64,000 nucleotides of DNA from JAKACA01 sp050008715 (GTDB lineage Bacteria; Actinomycetota; Acidimicrobiia; Acidimicrobiales; Bog-793), in the NCBI GenBank assembly GCA_050008715.1, contig JBEKMC010000005.1:6381-70380 (forward strand), in the 5' to 3' direction. Below, one piece after another: positions 35,552 to 43,490 of the stretch. Position 1 is the stretch's first letter; the number at the start of each line of letters is the position of its first letter. The position numbers and the translations under genes were made by a program. The notes beneath the pieces are model-generated. The model was not told where the DNA came from and did not search any database. It saw nothing but the letters and a program-made list of their open reading frames with translations.

Positions 35552-35750
35552 GGATGCTCCTCTCGCTGAACAGGGCACGGCGCGAGCGGGAGCCCAACCG
35601 TCGGCAACGGCCCGCGTTCGCTTGTCTACCGCGGGACTTGGACGGATGCAATGGCCAAGTTGAAGAGGCGCGCACCACCATGTCGGTAGCCGTGGTGCCC
35701 GCGGTGATGATCGAGACGGGGCTGAATCGGCACGACCTCGGTGGCCTGAC

Positions 35751-36329
35751 CTACGGGATGCGGCGCCCCGAGTACGCCGCCAGCTTGTCCACGGCCCGTG
35801 CGTCGGATCCACACTCGACGACGGCGGCGAACGGGATCTCACCGCCCCGTGGCTCCGCCGGGAGCATCTGGAGAGTGAAGTCGTGAATAGCTGCGGCAAG
35901 ATCGTCGTCGAGCAACGCTTCCTGGCCGGTTGCCGTAGCGATGTCCCACGTGTGCAATACCGACTCCAGCGTGTAGATCTGAACAACAGCGGCGCCGGGT
36001 AACGTCGCCCACGGAAGCGTGATCATCCGCCCGAGCAGGTCATCGTCCGCGACGGCGGCAAGTGCCCTCTCCCTCGCCGCTTCGAACGCCGCCGCGAAAC
36101 CCCCCTCCGGCTCCTCACTCGTCTCCGGTATCTCCGGCGTCTCCTGTTCCGAGAGAGCCAGGCCGACCCTGTCCACTGCGCCGGTCAAATGGTTGATGAC
36201 TGCGGCGACGTTGTATTCAACGCAAGGAGTCGCGTCGGCAAGCTGGCCCGGCTTGACGCCGGCAATCACCGCCGCAGCCTGGGCAAGGGAGCGGGCCAAG
36301 TTCTGACGGGGGTCGGGCGCATCGGTCAT
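35751..36329 (-). CDS. TIGR03086-family (DinB/mycothiol-type) metal-binding protein
   Basis: Four-helix protein of 192 aa. The pattern TPCVEYNVAAVINHLTGAVDRVG and ESVLHTWDIATATGQ supplies the conserved His residues of the DinB-like/maleylpyruvate-isomerase fold that uses mycothiol or a metal. This family is frequent in actinobacteria. It is divergent from the WYL gene at 36427, with a short shared control region carrying an inverted repeat, so it may be the regulated target. Confidence 0.85.
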   Translation of the reverse strand: MTDAPDPRQNLARSLAQAAAVIAGVKPGQLADATPCVEYNVAAVINHLTGAVDRVGLALSEQETPEIPETSEEPEGGFAAAFEAARERALAAVADDDLLGRMITLPWATLPGAAVVQIYTLESVLHTWDIATATGQEALLDDDLAAAIHDFTLQMLPAEPRGGEIPFAAVVECGSDARAVDKLAAYSGRRIP

Positions 36330-36377
36330 TTGCGTTGCCTCACTTTCGAAGTGGGTTCGACGACGCCGTCACCATAA

Positions 36378-36403
36378 GACATATAAGTGGACACCTAATG
36401 TCC
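36378..36403. promoter_or_regulatory. Inverted repeats between the divergent TIGR03086 and WYL genes
   Basis: A perfect repeat GGACA-CCTAA-TGTCC lies at 36389-36403. It overlaps an outer pair GACAT (36378-36382) and ATGTC (36398-36402). This is a good candidate operator for the adjacent WYL regulator, acting on both divergent promoters. The surrounding bases are AT-rich compared with the rest of the window. Confidence 0.55.
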
Positions 36404-36426
36404 TATTTCCCCCGTATCCTGAAAAG

Positions 36427-37422
36427 ATGCGAGCCGAGCGACTCGTCGCCATCGTCCTACTCCTTCAGACACATCGTCAGCTCAGTGCCGGCGACCTCGC
36501 CGCGCGCCTCGAAGTGTCCGAGCGCACGATTCGGCGTGACCTCGATTCGCTCTGCTACGCCGGCTTGCCGCTCTACAGCCAGCGCGGGCGGGGTGGGGGT
36601 TGGGCGCTCCTCGACGGCCACAAGATCAACCTTTCCGGCATGACGGCATCTGAGGCACAGGCTCTGTTGCTCGTCGCCGGGCCCCAGGCGCTGGCGGACC
36701 TAGGGGTTGAGGAGGGCGTCCGCTCGGCGCTGCGCAAACTCCTTGCAGCCTTGCCTGAGCCCACGAGAGAGCGGGCGCTGCTGGCCCAGGCAGCGGTCCA
36801 TGTCGATCCGGCCAAGTGGGGCCGGCAATCTGAGCCGGCACCACTGCTCGCCAAGCTGCGAGATGCCGTCGTCAACGGCCTGGAGATCGAGATGACCTAC
36901 ACAAAGCCGGCGGCGCACCCGACGAAGCGACTCCTGGACCCCTATGGCCTGGTCGCCAAGAACGGCGTTTGGTACCTCGTGGCCGGCGGGCAGTCCGGGG
37001 TAAGGACCTTCCGGGTGTCCAGAGTGAGCGACGTGGAGGCGACGGGCCGCAAGGCGGAAAAGCCGGAGGGTTTCGATTTGGAAGCCACCTGGGAAGCCGT
37101 GACACGGCGGATGACCGAGCGGATGCCGGCGCTCGAAGTTGACTTCACCGTTCATCCCGACGCAGCGAGGTGGGTAGAAACGTCGATGGCCTGGCTGATC
37201 AGTGTCGAGAAGTTGGACGCCGCCGGCGACACGGTCCGCTACAGGGCAGCCTTCCCGAGCGCTGCAGCGGCTGCTGCCGAGCTCGCTCGCTTCGGCGACC
37301 AGGTGACGATCGTGTCGCCGACCGAGGTGAAGATCGAGCTCGCCCGCCTGGGGCGTGCTCTCCTGGCCGCCAACGACTCAGGTGGCGTGACACTTACCGG
37401 CGGATATCCCTTAACTGTATAA
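36427..37422 (+). CDS. WYL-domain transcriptional regulator with an insertion-sequence-derived C-terminal tail
   Basis: Regulator of 331 aa. Winged-helix HTH: QLSAGDLAARLEVSERTIRRDLDSLCYAG. WYL domain: LDPYGLVAKNGVWYLVAGGQSG, followed by FRVSRVSDVEATG, and then a WCX-like C-terminus. The last seven codons (GGYPLTV) come from the terminal repeat of the IS at 37399. Without the IS, the codon after ACC of the target site would be TGA, so the ancestral protein ended GGVTLT. The gene is probably still functional. It is divergent from the TIGR03086 gene. Confidence 0.87.
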   Translation: MRAERLVAIVLLLQTHRQLSAGDLAARLEVSERTIRRDLDSLCYAGLPLYSQRGRGGGWALLDGHKINLSGMTASEAQALLLVAGPQALADLGVEEGVRSALRKLLAALPEPTRERALLAQAAVHVDPAKWGRQSEPAPLLAKLRDAVVNGLEIEMTYTKPAAHPTKRLLDPYGLVAKNGVWYLVAGGQSGVRTFRVSRVSDVEATGRKAEKPEGFDLEATWEAVTRRMTERMPALEVDFTVHPDAARWVETSMAWLISVEKLDAAGDTVRYRAAFPSAAAAAAELARFGDQVTIVSPTEVKIELARLGRALLAANDSGGVTLTGGYPLTV

Positions 37423-37427
37423 GTGCA
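37391..37427 (+). repeat. Left target duplication and left terminal inverted repeat of the IS1595-type element
   Basis: Target duplication CACTTACC at 37391-37398, followed by a 29-bp terminal repeat (37399-37427) beginning GGCGGATATCCCTT. It matches the right end at 28 of 29 positions; the one difference is A versus G at the fifteenth base. Confidence 0.95.
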
Positions 37428-37452
37428 GGTAATAGGGTTCCCTTGGAGGGAG

Positions 37453-37614
37453 ATGGAACAGGAACCGACCACGAACGGCCACACGCAGGAGACGCAGCCC
37501 AAGAAGGGCAAGCCTGCCCGCATCCCGGTACCGAAGCGGAAGGACGTCTTCCGTGACTTCTCCAAGGTGGCGAAGCCAAGGAAGCGACCCTCACGGGACG
37601 AACCCGGCAAGTAA
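37453..37614 (+). CDS. Small basic accessory protein of the insertion sequence
   Basis: ORF of 53 aa, opposite in direction to the transposase, at the left end of the IS. It starts at an ATG preceded by GGAGG three bases upstream. The product is rich in Lys, Arg and Pro (PVPKRKDVFRDFSKVAKP). Similar short basic ORFs are seen beside ISXO2-like transposases in actinobacteria; the function is unknown. Confidence 0.55.
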   Translation: MEQEPTTNGHTQETQPKKGKPARIPVPKRKDVFRDFSKVAKPRKRPSRDEPGK

Positions 37615-37628
37615 GGGCAGCCGTTCGT

Positions 37629-37799
37629 TCACAGAAGGTCGATGGACAGGTGGGTGTCGGCAGCCTCTTTCGCTTCTCGCTCCGTTCGATACCGCCGCCC
37701 ACCGAACGAAGCAGCACCGCAAATGCAGCGCCACTCCCATAACGACCGACGCCACGGTCTGCGCCTCTCCACGATCTCGATGGCGTGGGATTCGCTCAT
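37629..37799 (-). CDS. Small CxC accessory protein of the insertion sequence
   Basis: ORF of 56 aa whose ATG overlaps the transposase stop codon (ATGA). It contains WEWRCICGAASFGGRRY, with two closely spaced cysteines, and a helical end (REAKEAADTHLS). It is translationally coupled to the transposase and is probably a passenger or regulatory part of the element. No known family was recognised. Confidence 0.5.
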   Translation of the reverse strand: MSESHAIEIVERRRPWRRSLWEWRCICGAASFGGRRYRTEREAKEAADTHLSIDLL

Positions 37800-38799
37800 C
37801 TGCTCATCAGGGCGGCGCGGCAGATCAAGTCCTGGAACAACTGCTTGCGGTTGTTGCCCCTGCCACCAGGGCCGCGGCGGTTGTACCGCCACGCGTACTC
37901 GTTCAGATACCCCTGGAGCCAGTTCTCGGAGACGTGGAAGTGAGTACCCGAGATGCCTCGCTTCACCAGCGACCAGAAGCCGTCGATGGTCTGCGTGTGG
38001 GTATCCCCGCTCGCGTAGACGGCCGCCGAGTACTGAATCTTCTGGTGGCACCAGCCCTCTTTCTCCAGGTGGTCGTAGATGCGAGCGTCGTCCGTGTAGA
38101 GCTTCGTCCCTGGCTCAATGTCCACCAGGATGTACTTCTGGCCGGCGAGCAGCATCTGGCGAGGCACGACGTAGGCCCTGACACTTCCGCCACGCTCGAC
38201 CATGCCGAAGACGGGCACCTTGTGGGCCTTGGACCACTTCTGCGCGGCGACCTTGCGAAGGGCAGCATTCGCCCACGCGGCACGGTCCGACTGCCGTGGC
38301 TTGCGGCCTACGTACATCTCGTCCATCTCGACTTCGCCGCGAAGCTGCCCTCGTCGTCGTCCTGAGTCATCAGTTGGTTGCGAATGAGCGTGAACATGCG
38401 CCACGCCGTCTTGTAGGTCACGCCCAGCTCGCGCTCCAGTTGCTTGGCAGAGATGCCGCACCGAGTGCTGGTCATGAGGTACATCGCGTAGAACCAGAGC
38501 TGGAGCGACGTGGACGACTTGTGAAAGATCGTTCCGGCTGTCGGGTGGACGTGGTGCCCACACTGAGTGCAGGTCCACGACTGGCGCTGCTGCTTCGTCT
38601 CGTACCGCTTGAAATCGGTAAGGCACTCACACTTCTCGCATTGCGCCTCAGTACCGGCGTCGCTGGTCGCGTAGCGAGTGCGCCACAGCCAGACGAGGCA
38701 AGCCTCTTCATCAGGAAAGTCACGGTTGAACTCCACCAGCGAATACGAAGATTCGGAGGCGACAGACACCGTGGGCGACTTGCGATTGCCGGGCGCCAT
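37796..38799 (-). pseudogene. ISXO2-like transposase, interrupted by a -1 frameshift
   Basis: The N-terminal part (38799 down to about 38308) holds the zinc ribbon, CEKCEC and CTQCGHH, and the helix-turn-helix ISAKQLERELGVTYKTAWRMF. The catalytic part (about 38365 down to 37796) reads in another frame: first Asp in EVEMDEMYVGRK, second in LYTDDARIYDHL, then GFWSLVKRGISGTHFHVS and the end YLNEYAWRYNRR. The join lies near 38355, where a -1 shift at the GAG-GGC codons would restore one protein of about 334 aa. There is no clear slippery heptamer, so a mutation is more likely than programmed shifting. Confidence 0.85.
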
Positions 38800-38817
38800 G
38801 AGAACATTATGACACGC

Positions 38818-38854
38818 TGCACTTATACAGTCAAGGGATATCCGCCCACTTACC
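38818..38854 (-). repeat. Right terminal inverted repeat and right target duplication of the IS
   Basis: Terminal repeat at 38818-38846 (reverse complement of the left end) and the target copy CACTTACC at 38847-38854. The target copy contains the TAA stop codon of the following minus-strand gene. Confidence 0.95.
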
Positions 38855-40259
38855 TGACGATCGCCCGCTGCACACGATCGGCAAGAGCTGCCGGTGTCGG
38901 ACCGACAGCCACCGTGGGAGGCAGCCGCGGAACCCAGCTTGCTATTCCCAGTATCAGTAGCAGCGCCAGGCCAATGCGGCGGTGGAGTGCCAGTCGCCCG
39001 CCCGCCGACGCGCGTGCCCCCTGCCGGAGTCCGTCAACCAAGAGCGGAACCGCCATGGCGACTGCTAAAGATACATAGAGCCCGAATCGCAACGGTACAA
39101 ACTCACCACCGAGCGGCATGTGTGTCAGAGCTGCCTCCGGGAGAGGAAACCGATGTCCCCCGATCAGTAACTGCGGACCTAGAGCTAGCACGGCGGCGGC
39201 GGCTGCGACGGCGCACCAAGCAGCCGCAACAGTGGAGCAGCGGGTTCGCCAGAGTCCCCATATCAAGAGAATAAGGATTGGTATTCCGACGTAGAGGCCC
39301 TCCTCGACCACCCCGAGACCCTCGACTGTCTTGAGGCCGACAAATCTCGAAGAGTTCGGCGACACGAAGTTCAGAAGAGTGCCCGCGTGCGTGGCAGGAT
39401 CGATCGTTTGACGGATGATGCGGCCAGGCAGCCTGAGCATGCCCCACAGAAGGAAGCCAACATACGGGAGGACGGTGGCAATCCCGATAACAGTCGTCTG
39501 CGTTGCTCGCTTCCACCAACTTCTCCAAGTGGTGCGATGGTAGAGCCCACAACACACGGCGAGCACACCGGTCATGAGGGCGAGACTCCCGAACATCTCG
39601 GTTGAGATCAGAAGAACCCCGAGCCAACACGCACCCAACGCCAGCCCAGCTCGAGCGACGTTCCATCGCCGTCTGCCCCAAGCCTCATGTAGGGCGATGG
39701 CCGATAGGGGCAGAGTCGGAAATACCGCAAGTGACGGGTGCGCCAAGCTTTGTCCGTAGACGTACGGCGAAGCCAAGAGCAGGAGGCCACCGAATATCCC
39801 GAGAGCCCGACTCTTGACCCAGTGGCACACGGATAGGTACCCCGCCCACGCCGTAGCCGCCATGCCGAGCGTCATGACGACGTTGTAATCGAGCGCCGGG
39901 CCTCCGAGAAGAAGAAAGGGCCACCCAAAGAGGCCGAGGAGAGGCGACAAGGGATTCCAGGCGATGTCCGACCCGGTCGGGAACGAAAGAACCCGGCTAT
40001 AGAGAGGATCGATATGGTGGGTCAGAGCATGCGGTGTCCACGCCAGCAGCCACATCGCGCTGACGTTGTCACCCGTAGTGAGCCCGCCAAGACCAGCGAT
40101 CACGGATGTTGGATGTGTCCACACCCGGTACTGAAAGAGACCGCTGACGACGATGTAGCCAGCCAATATCAGGACACTTGACTTCCAGGATCGAGTGACT
40201 CCATCCCCAGGATTGCCACCCGCTTCAGGCGAGGTATCCGGATCCAAAGGTCGACTCAA
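38850..40259 (-). CDS. Polytopic membrane protein, probable GT-C type glycosyltransferase
   Basis: Membrane protein of 469 aa with ten or more hydrophobic helices. After the first helix comes a loop with TTGDNVSAMWLLAWTPHAL, then PLYSRVLSFPTGSDIAWNPLSP; acidic residues in this first outer loop are typical of GT-C mannosyl- or arabinosyl-transferase-type proteins that use polyprenyl-sugar donors. Its stop codon TAA lies inside the right target duplication of the IS, so before insertion it overlapped the WYL gene tail to tail. The sugar and acceptor are unknown. Confidence 0.72.
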   Translation of the reverse strand: MSRPLDPDTSPEAGGNPGDGVTRSWKSSVLILAGYIVVSGLFQYRVWTHPTSVIAGLGGLTTGDNVSAMWLLAWTPHALTHHIDPLYSRVLSFPTGSDIAWNPLSPLLGLFGWPFLLLGGPALDYNVVMTLGMAATAWAGYLSVCHWVKSRALGIFGGLLLLASPYVYGQSLAHPSLAVFPTLPLSAIALHEAWGRRRWNVARAGLALGACWLGVLLISTEMFGSLALMTGVLAVCCGLYHRTTWRSWWKRATQTTVIGIATVLPYVGFLLWGMLRLPGRIIRQTIDPATHAGTLLNFVSPNSSRFVGLKTVEGLGVVEEGLYVGIPILILLIWGLWRTRCSTVAAAWCAVAAAAAVLALGPQLLIGGHRFPLPEAALTHMPLGGEFVPLRFGLYVSLAVAMAVPLLVDGLRQGARASAGGRLALHRRIGLALLLILGIASWVPRLPPTVAVGPTPAALADRVQRAIVR

Positions 40260-40288
40260 TTCGCGTCACCTCCGAGCTCCGTGACGAG

Positions 40289-41185
40289 TCAGCTGGACCT
40301 GAGCGCCGGCAAGTCTTCCGACACGAAGGCGAGTAGCTCGTCGATTGAGCGTTCGGGTCCACCGACCGGCGGCCAGCCGGTCGCGATGCACTCGTCAAAG
40401 CCGAGCTCGGACATCCGTGTCACCAGCTCAGCCAGCTCTTGCCTGTTGGTTGGCTCCATGCCGGCAACGAAGTCGAAGACGATCGACTTTCCCACCTCGC
40501 CACTCCGGCCGTGCAGGGCGCAGCGCTCCTCGAACTGCTCGATCAGACGGCCAAGGGCCCCGTCGAGATCGTCAGCGGTTTCCACGCCGGGTGGGTAGTA
40601 GAGGTTCCACTGATCGCCGAGCCGCGCGGCCAGGTCGATCAAGCGGGGCCCCTGACCGCCGATGATGATCGGAGGTCGAGGGACTTGCACGCACGGAGTC
40701 GACAGAAGCACCGACTCTGGCGATTGGCGGCCTGGTGTCATCGGTACTGCCGCCAACGGCAGGGGCTCGCCGTCGAGGAGCTTGATCAGGGAGTCGAGGC
40801 CCTCCTCGAGACGGTCGGCGAGCGCCGGGCCCCGCTCGAATACCGAGCTCGCTGAACGACATACGGACGCGCCTCCCATACCGAGACCAAGGTTGAGCCG
40901 TCCGTTGCTGATCCCGTCGAGCGTCGTGGTGAGGCGCGCCATTCGTAGCGGCGAGTGCAGTACGAAGTTGGAGACGAGCGGCCCGATCCGACATCGGCTC
41001 GTTGTCACCGCCATGGCAGCGAGCAGGGTCCAGCCGTCGAACCAGAGGGAGTTGACGTCGAACGGGTTTGCGAGGTGGTCGGCGACCCAAACCGAATCCG
41101 CGCCCGCTTCGTCGAATCGCCGGGCCCAATCGAGCACCTCAGCCGGTGAGTGATCTTGGGCGAGCAGGACGCCGAACGAGGTCAT
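40289..41185 (-). CDS. LLM-class flavin- or F420-dependent oxidoreductase
   Basis: TIM-barrel luciferase-like protein, 298 aa. Family features: GADSVWVADHLANPF, SRCRIGPLVSNFVLHSPLRMARLTTTLD (given in part), GRLNLGLGMGG and PPIIIGGQGPRLIDLAARLGDQWN. Most such actinobacterial proteins use F420H2 or FMNH2. The substrate is unknown. It is divergent from the PPOX gene at 41350, which belongs to another common F420/flavin family. Confidence 0.87.
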   Translation of the reverse strand: MTSFGVLLAQDHSPAEVLDWARRFDEAGADSVWVADHLANPFDVNSLWFDGWTLLAAMAVTTSRCRIGPLVSNFVLHSPLRMARLTTTLDGISNGRLNLGLGMGGASVCRSASSVFERGPALADRLEEGLDSLIKLLDGEPLPLAAVPMTPGRQSPESVLLSTPCVQVPRPPIIIGGQGPRLIDLAARLGDQWNLYYPPGVETADDLDGALGRLIEQFEERCALHGRSGEVGKSIVFDFVAGMEPTNRQELAELVTRMSELGFDECIATGWPPVGGPERSIDELLAFVSEDLPALRSS

Positions 41186-41349
41186 CGCCGGATGCTAAGC
41201 GCAGGACGGCCGGACGGGGACACCGGGCAGTTCGTCGCGGCGGCCGGGACGAGGAGACTGGACGCGAACGCCTCGTTGTTCGGGGGTCTGTTCGAGGAGC
41301 ATGGTGAGCGCTCTTCCGCCCCACGCCCTCAGCTGGTTGAATCGGGCTC

Positions 41350-41751
41350 ATGAGTCCACAGGTGAACCTCGATTCTGTACGTACCTTTCTCGAAAGGCCG
41401 AGCCGCGCAGTACTCGCAACTCTCGGACCGACTGGTGGGCCCCACCTGGTGGTGGTCGACTACCTCGTCGTCGACGATGCCGTCTTGCTCAACGGGCGAC
41501 TCGACCGGCGTTGGGTGGCCAACCTCCGCCGAGACCCTCGTGCCACGGCGTTAGTCCACGATCTTCACGTCGTGCAGCATTGGGTGAGCATCGGCGGGTC
41601 GGTCGAGCTCGTGCGCGAAGGCGACGACGCCTCCGTCGAGGACGCCAAGACGCTGGCGCGGCGCTACGGGGACGATCCCGAGCTGTTCAACGGACAACAC
41701 CGGGTCACGTGGCGCCTTGTCCCTGAGCGAGTCTTCGAAAGGACCATCTGA
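41350..41751 (+). CDS. PPOX-class F420/FMN-dependent protein
   Basis: Split-barrel protein of 133 aa of the pyridoxamine 5'-phosphate oxidase-like family. RAVLATLGPTGGPHLVVVDYLVVDD and LRRDPRATALVHD are the usual strands. Members act on small molecules with F420 or flavin. Its last 47 nt overlap the end of the opposite-strand yceH-like gene. Confidence 0.83.
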   Translation: MSPQVNLDSVRTFLERPSRAVLATLGPTGGPHLVVVDYLVVDDAVLLNGRLDRRWVANLRRDPRATALVHDLHVVQHWVSIGGSVELVREGDDASVEDAKTLARRYGDDPELFNGQHRVTWRLVPERVFERTI

Positions 41752-42394
41752 GGGCTGGCAAGGCGGCGCTGGACGATCTGTGACTCAGAAACGCGCCGAC
41801 ATTGACAGGGAGGGTCGGCGCACGATGGGCGCTCGCCGGTCGTCCTGTGTCGGCATCGACATGGGGAGCTGCGGGATCACTCGACGCGAGCCTCTGCTTC
41901 CATCGCTCTTCCTTCTGGCCGGGACGCCGCGGAAGTTTCTGCACGAGCGACTCAGGCAGGCCGCTCATCGTGTCGAGCTCCGCCTCCACGGCGGCGATCG
42001 AGTCGAAGGTCGTCATCCGCTCGGTCCGTGCCCTCAGCTCTCCGCTGGTCTGGGGACCGCGCAACAAGAGGACGGCCACGAGGGCGAGTACCCGCTCGTC
42101 GAGGCCTTGCTGCTCGTCGAGGACGTGGCGATATCTGGTCACCGACCGGCCATGGGAGGGGTGCACGAAGTGAACCAGCCCGGCGGCCTTCAGTGACGTC
42201 ACGGCCTGCTCGACGAGGTGCTCGTCGTAAGCGACCACCGGGTCGCGATTGGAGGACTGGTTGCACGCCGAGACCAAGGCGTTCAGCGTGAGGGGGTACT
42301 GCTGCGGCATAGTCAGCTGCTTCTCGATGAGGCAGCCGATCACCCGTCCCTCCGTGAGACTCAGGCGCACGCGCAGAGCATACGGCTGGCTCAC
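41705..42394 (-). CDS. YceH family protein (DUF480)
   Basis: Protein of 229 aa. The start of the domain LSLTEGRVIGCLIEKQLTMPQQYPLTLNALVSACNQ (given in part) and later RGPQTSGELRARTERMTTFDS match the YceH tandem winged-helix family. The last 40 residues extend past the domain. It is tail-to-tail overlapped with the PPOX gene and lies head-to-head with the GAF-ANTAR unit. Its molecular function is not established. Confidence 0.87.
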   Translation of the reverse strand: MSQPYALRVRLSLTEGRVIGCLIEKQLTMPQQYPLTLNALVSACNQSSNRDPVVAYDEHLVEQAVTSLKAAGLVHFVHPSHGRSVTRYRHVLDEQQGLDERVLALVAVLLLRGPQTSGELRARTERMTTFDSIAAVEAELDTMSGLPESLVQKLPRRPGQKEERWKQRLASSDPAAPHVDADTGRPASAHRAPTLPVNVGAFLSHRSSSAALPALRWSFRRLAQGQGAT

Positions 42395-42499
42395 AAGTGA
42401 CGGCAGTCCGGCGATTGGTCACTGAGGCCGACACCCGAACGTCGTGGCGAGCGTTGACGTCGCCGAGTTCCAGCACCCGACTGTTAACATTGAAACTTG

Positions 42500-42517
42500 C
42501 CATGGGCTTCCCCATGG
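42500..42517 (+). other. Hairpin upstream of the microprotein/GAF-ANTAR unit
   Basis: Perfect inverted repeat CCATGGG-CTTC-CCCATGG, a 7-bp stem with a four-base loop, in the 203-bp region between the YceH gene and the microprotein. It is followed by a short GTCG...CGAC repeat near 42519-42532 and then the 27-nt element. It may be an operator or an RNA leader structure. Confidence 0.5.
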
Positions 42518-42542
42518 TCGTCGGTTGTTCGACTGAAATCGA

Positions 42543-42569
42543 CGGCGTTGCTCCGGACCCCGGCCGCGC
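42543..42569 (+). repeat. 27-nt leader element, copy A (divergent copy)
   Basis: Shares the core GCGTTGCTCCGGACC and the following CGG..GCGC with copies B and C; about 23 of 27 positions match. It ends 28 nt before the ATG of the 25-aa membrane microprotein that leads the GAF-ANTAR gene. Confidence 0.7.
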
Positions 42570-42597
42570 TTCAGCGTGAGACACCGGAGGTTCGAAG

Positions 42598-42675
42598 ATG
42601 AGCACGCTTGTCGTGATGGTCGCGGCGCTCGTACTGATCGGCCTGGCGATGTCGCTTCGCATCGGGCAGCAGTGA
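42598..42675 (+). CDS. 25-aa single-helix membrane microprotein
   Basis: Short ORF encoding MSTLVVMVAALVLIGLAMSL and a basic end. It starts seven bases after a good GGAGG ribosome binding site. Its TGA stop overlaps the GTG start of the GAF-ANTAR gene (GTGA), which supports real translation and coupling. It could be a membrane anchor or sensor for the regulator, or a leader peptide that sets its translation. Confidence 0.65.
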   Translation: MSTLVVMVAALVLIGLAMSLRIGQQ

Positions 42676-43397
42676 TCGGTAGGCGGCGTGAACGGATTCT
42701 GAGTCGGCTCGTCGGCATCGGGGCTCCCGCCCTCGAGACGAACCGGCTCTGCGAGGTCTGCGCCGAAGTGACGAACACGAGCGGGGCAGGGATCATGCTC
42801 ATGTCCGGTGACTTGCCACGTGGATCGTTGTGCACGACCGACGCGGTAAGCGCTCTCATCGAGCAGCTGCAGTATGACCTCGGGGAGGGTCCGTGCGTGG
42901 ACGCCTACAAAGAGGACCGACCCGTGCTCGAACCTGACCTCGCTCGTCCGAGCACGATCAGGTGGCTCGCTTTCGCCCCGCCTGCAGTCCAGGCAGGTGT
43001 CCTCGCCGTCTTCGGCTTCCCGCTGCAGGTGGGAGCAGTCCGCCTCGGGGCACTCAACCTGTACCGCAACAGTCCGGGGCCGCTCAGTGACGAGCAGCAT
43101 GCCGACGCCCTCGTCCTATCAGACGTCGCCGCTCAGACGATCCTCGTGCTTCAGGCAAACGCCCCGCCGGGCAAGGTGGCAGCCGAGCTCGAGGAGGGCG
43201 CCGATTTTCAGTACGTGGTGCACCAGGCCTCCGGCATGGTGGCCGCCCAGCTCGAGGTCAGTGTCGCACAAGCGCTCATCCGGCTGAGGGCCTACGCCTT
43301 CGGCAACGACCGTCGCCTCGCTGAGGTGGCCGACGACGTGGTGGGCCGCACGCTCCGCTTCGACGCGGCAAGCGGCGCGAAGGATCCCTCCCCGTGA
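42672..43397 (+). CDS. GAF-ANTAR domain RNA-binding regulator (first copy)
   Basis: Protein of 241 aa from GTG. The N-terminal GAF domain (LCEVCAEVTNTSGAGIMLMS to AVRLGALNLYRNSPGPLSDEQ) should bind a small ligand. The C-terminal ANTAR helix bundle, VHQASGMVAAQLEVSVAQAL and RLRAYAFGNDRRLAEVADDVV, binds RNA leaders and stops premature termination in known systems. Its Gln-Ala-Ser-Gly-Met-Val segment corresponds to the conserved QAKGMV, with Ser in place of Lys. It is coupled to the microprotein and is followed 93 nt later by a second GAF-ANTAR gene. Confidence 0.87.
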   Translation: MIGRRRERILSRLVGIGAPALETNRLCEVCAEVTNTSGAGIMLMSGDLPRGSLCTTDAVSALIEQLQYDLGEGPCVDAYKEDRPVLEPDLARPSTIRWLAFAPPAVQAGVLAVFGFPLQVGAVRLGALNLYRNSPGPLSDEQHADALVLSDVAAQTILVLQANAPPGKVAAELEEGADFQYVVHQASGMVAAQLEVSVAQALIRLRAYAFGNDRRLAEVADDVVGRTLRFDAASGAKDPSP

Positions 43398-43490
43398 GAG
43401 GCCACCGCAGGAAGCGGCGCCAGCGGTTTCTACGCCCTGTCCGTTCTACACTGGCACTTCCGGTCGGGCTTCTAGGGCAAGGCCAGGAAG

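Larger units (their letters stand above)
37399..38846 (-). mobile_element. IS1595-family (ISXO2-like) insertion sequence
   Basis: Element of 1448 bp with 29-bp terminal inverted repeats and an 8-bp direct target duplication (CACTTACC on both sides), both as expected for the IS1595 family. It carries a minus-strand transposase with a C-terminal DDE-type domain, split by a frameshift, and two small accessory ORFs. It landed precisely between the stop codons of two convergent genes. The near-perfect ends suggest a fairly recent insertion. Confidence 0.95.

Noticed and set aside
42576..42671. Upstream extension of the first GAF-ANTAR gene
   Set aside because: The in-frame sequence before GTG 42672 is Arg/His-rich and overlaps the microprotein; homology begins after the GTG.
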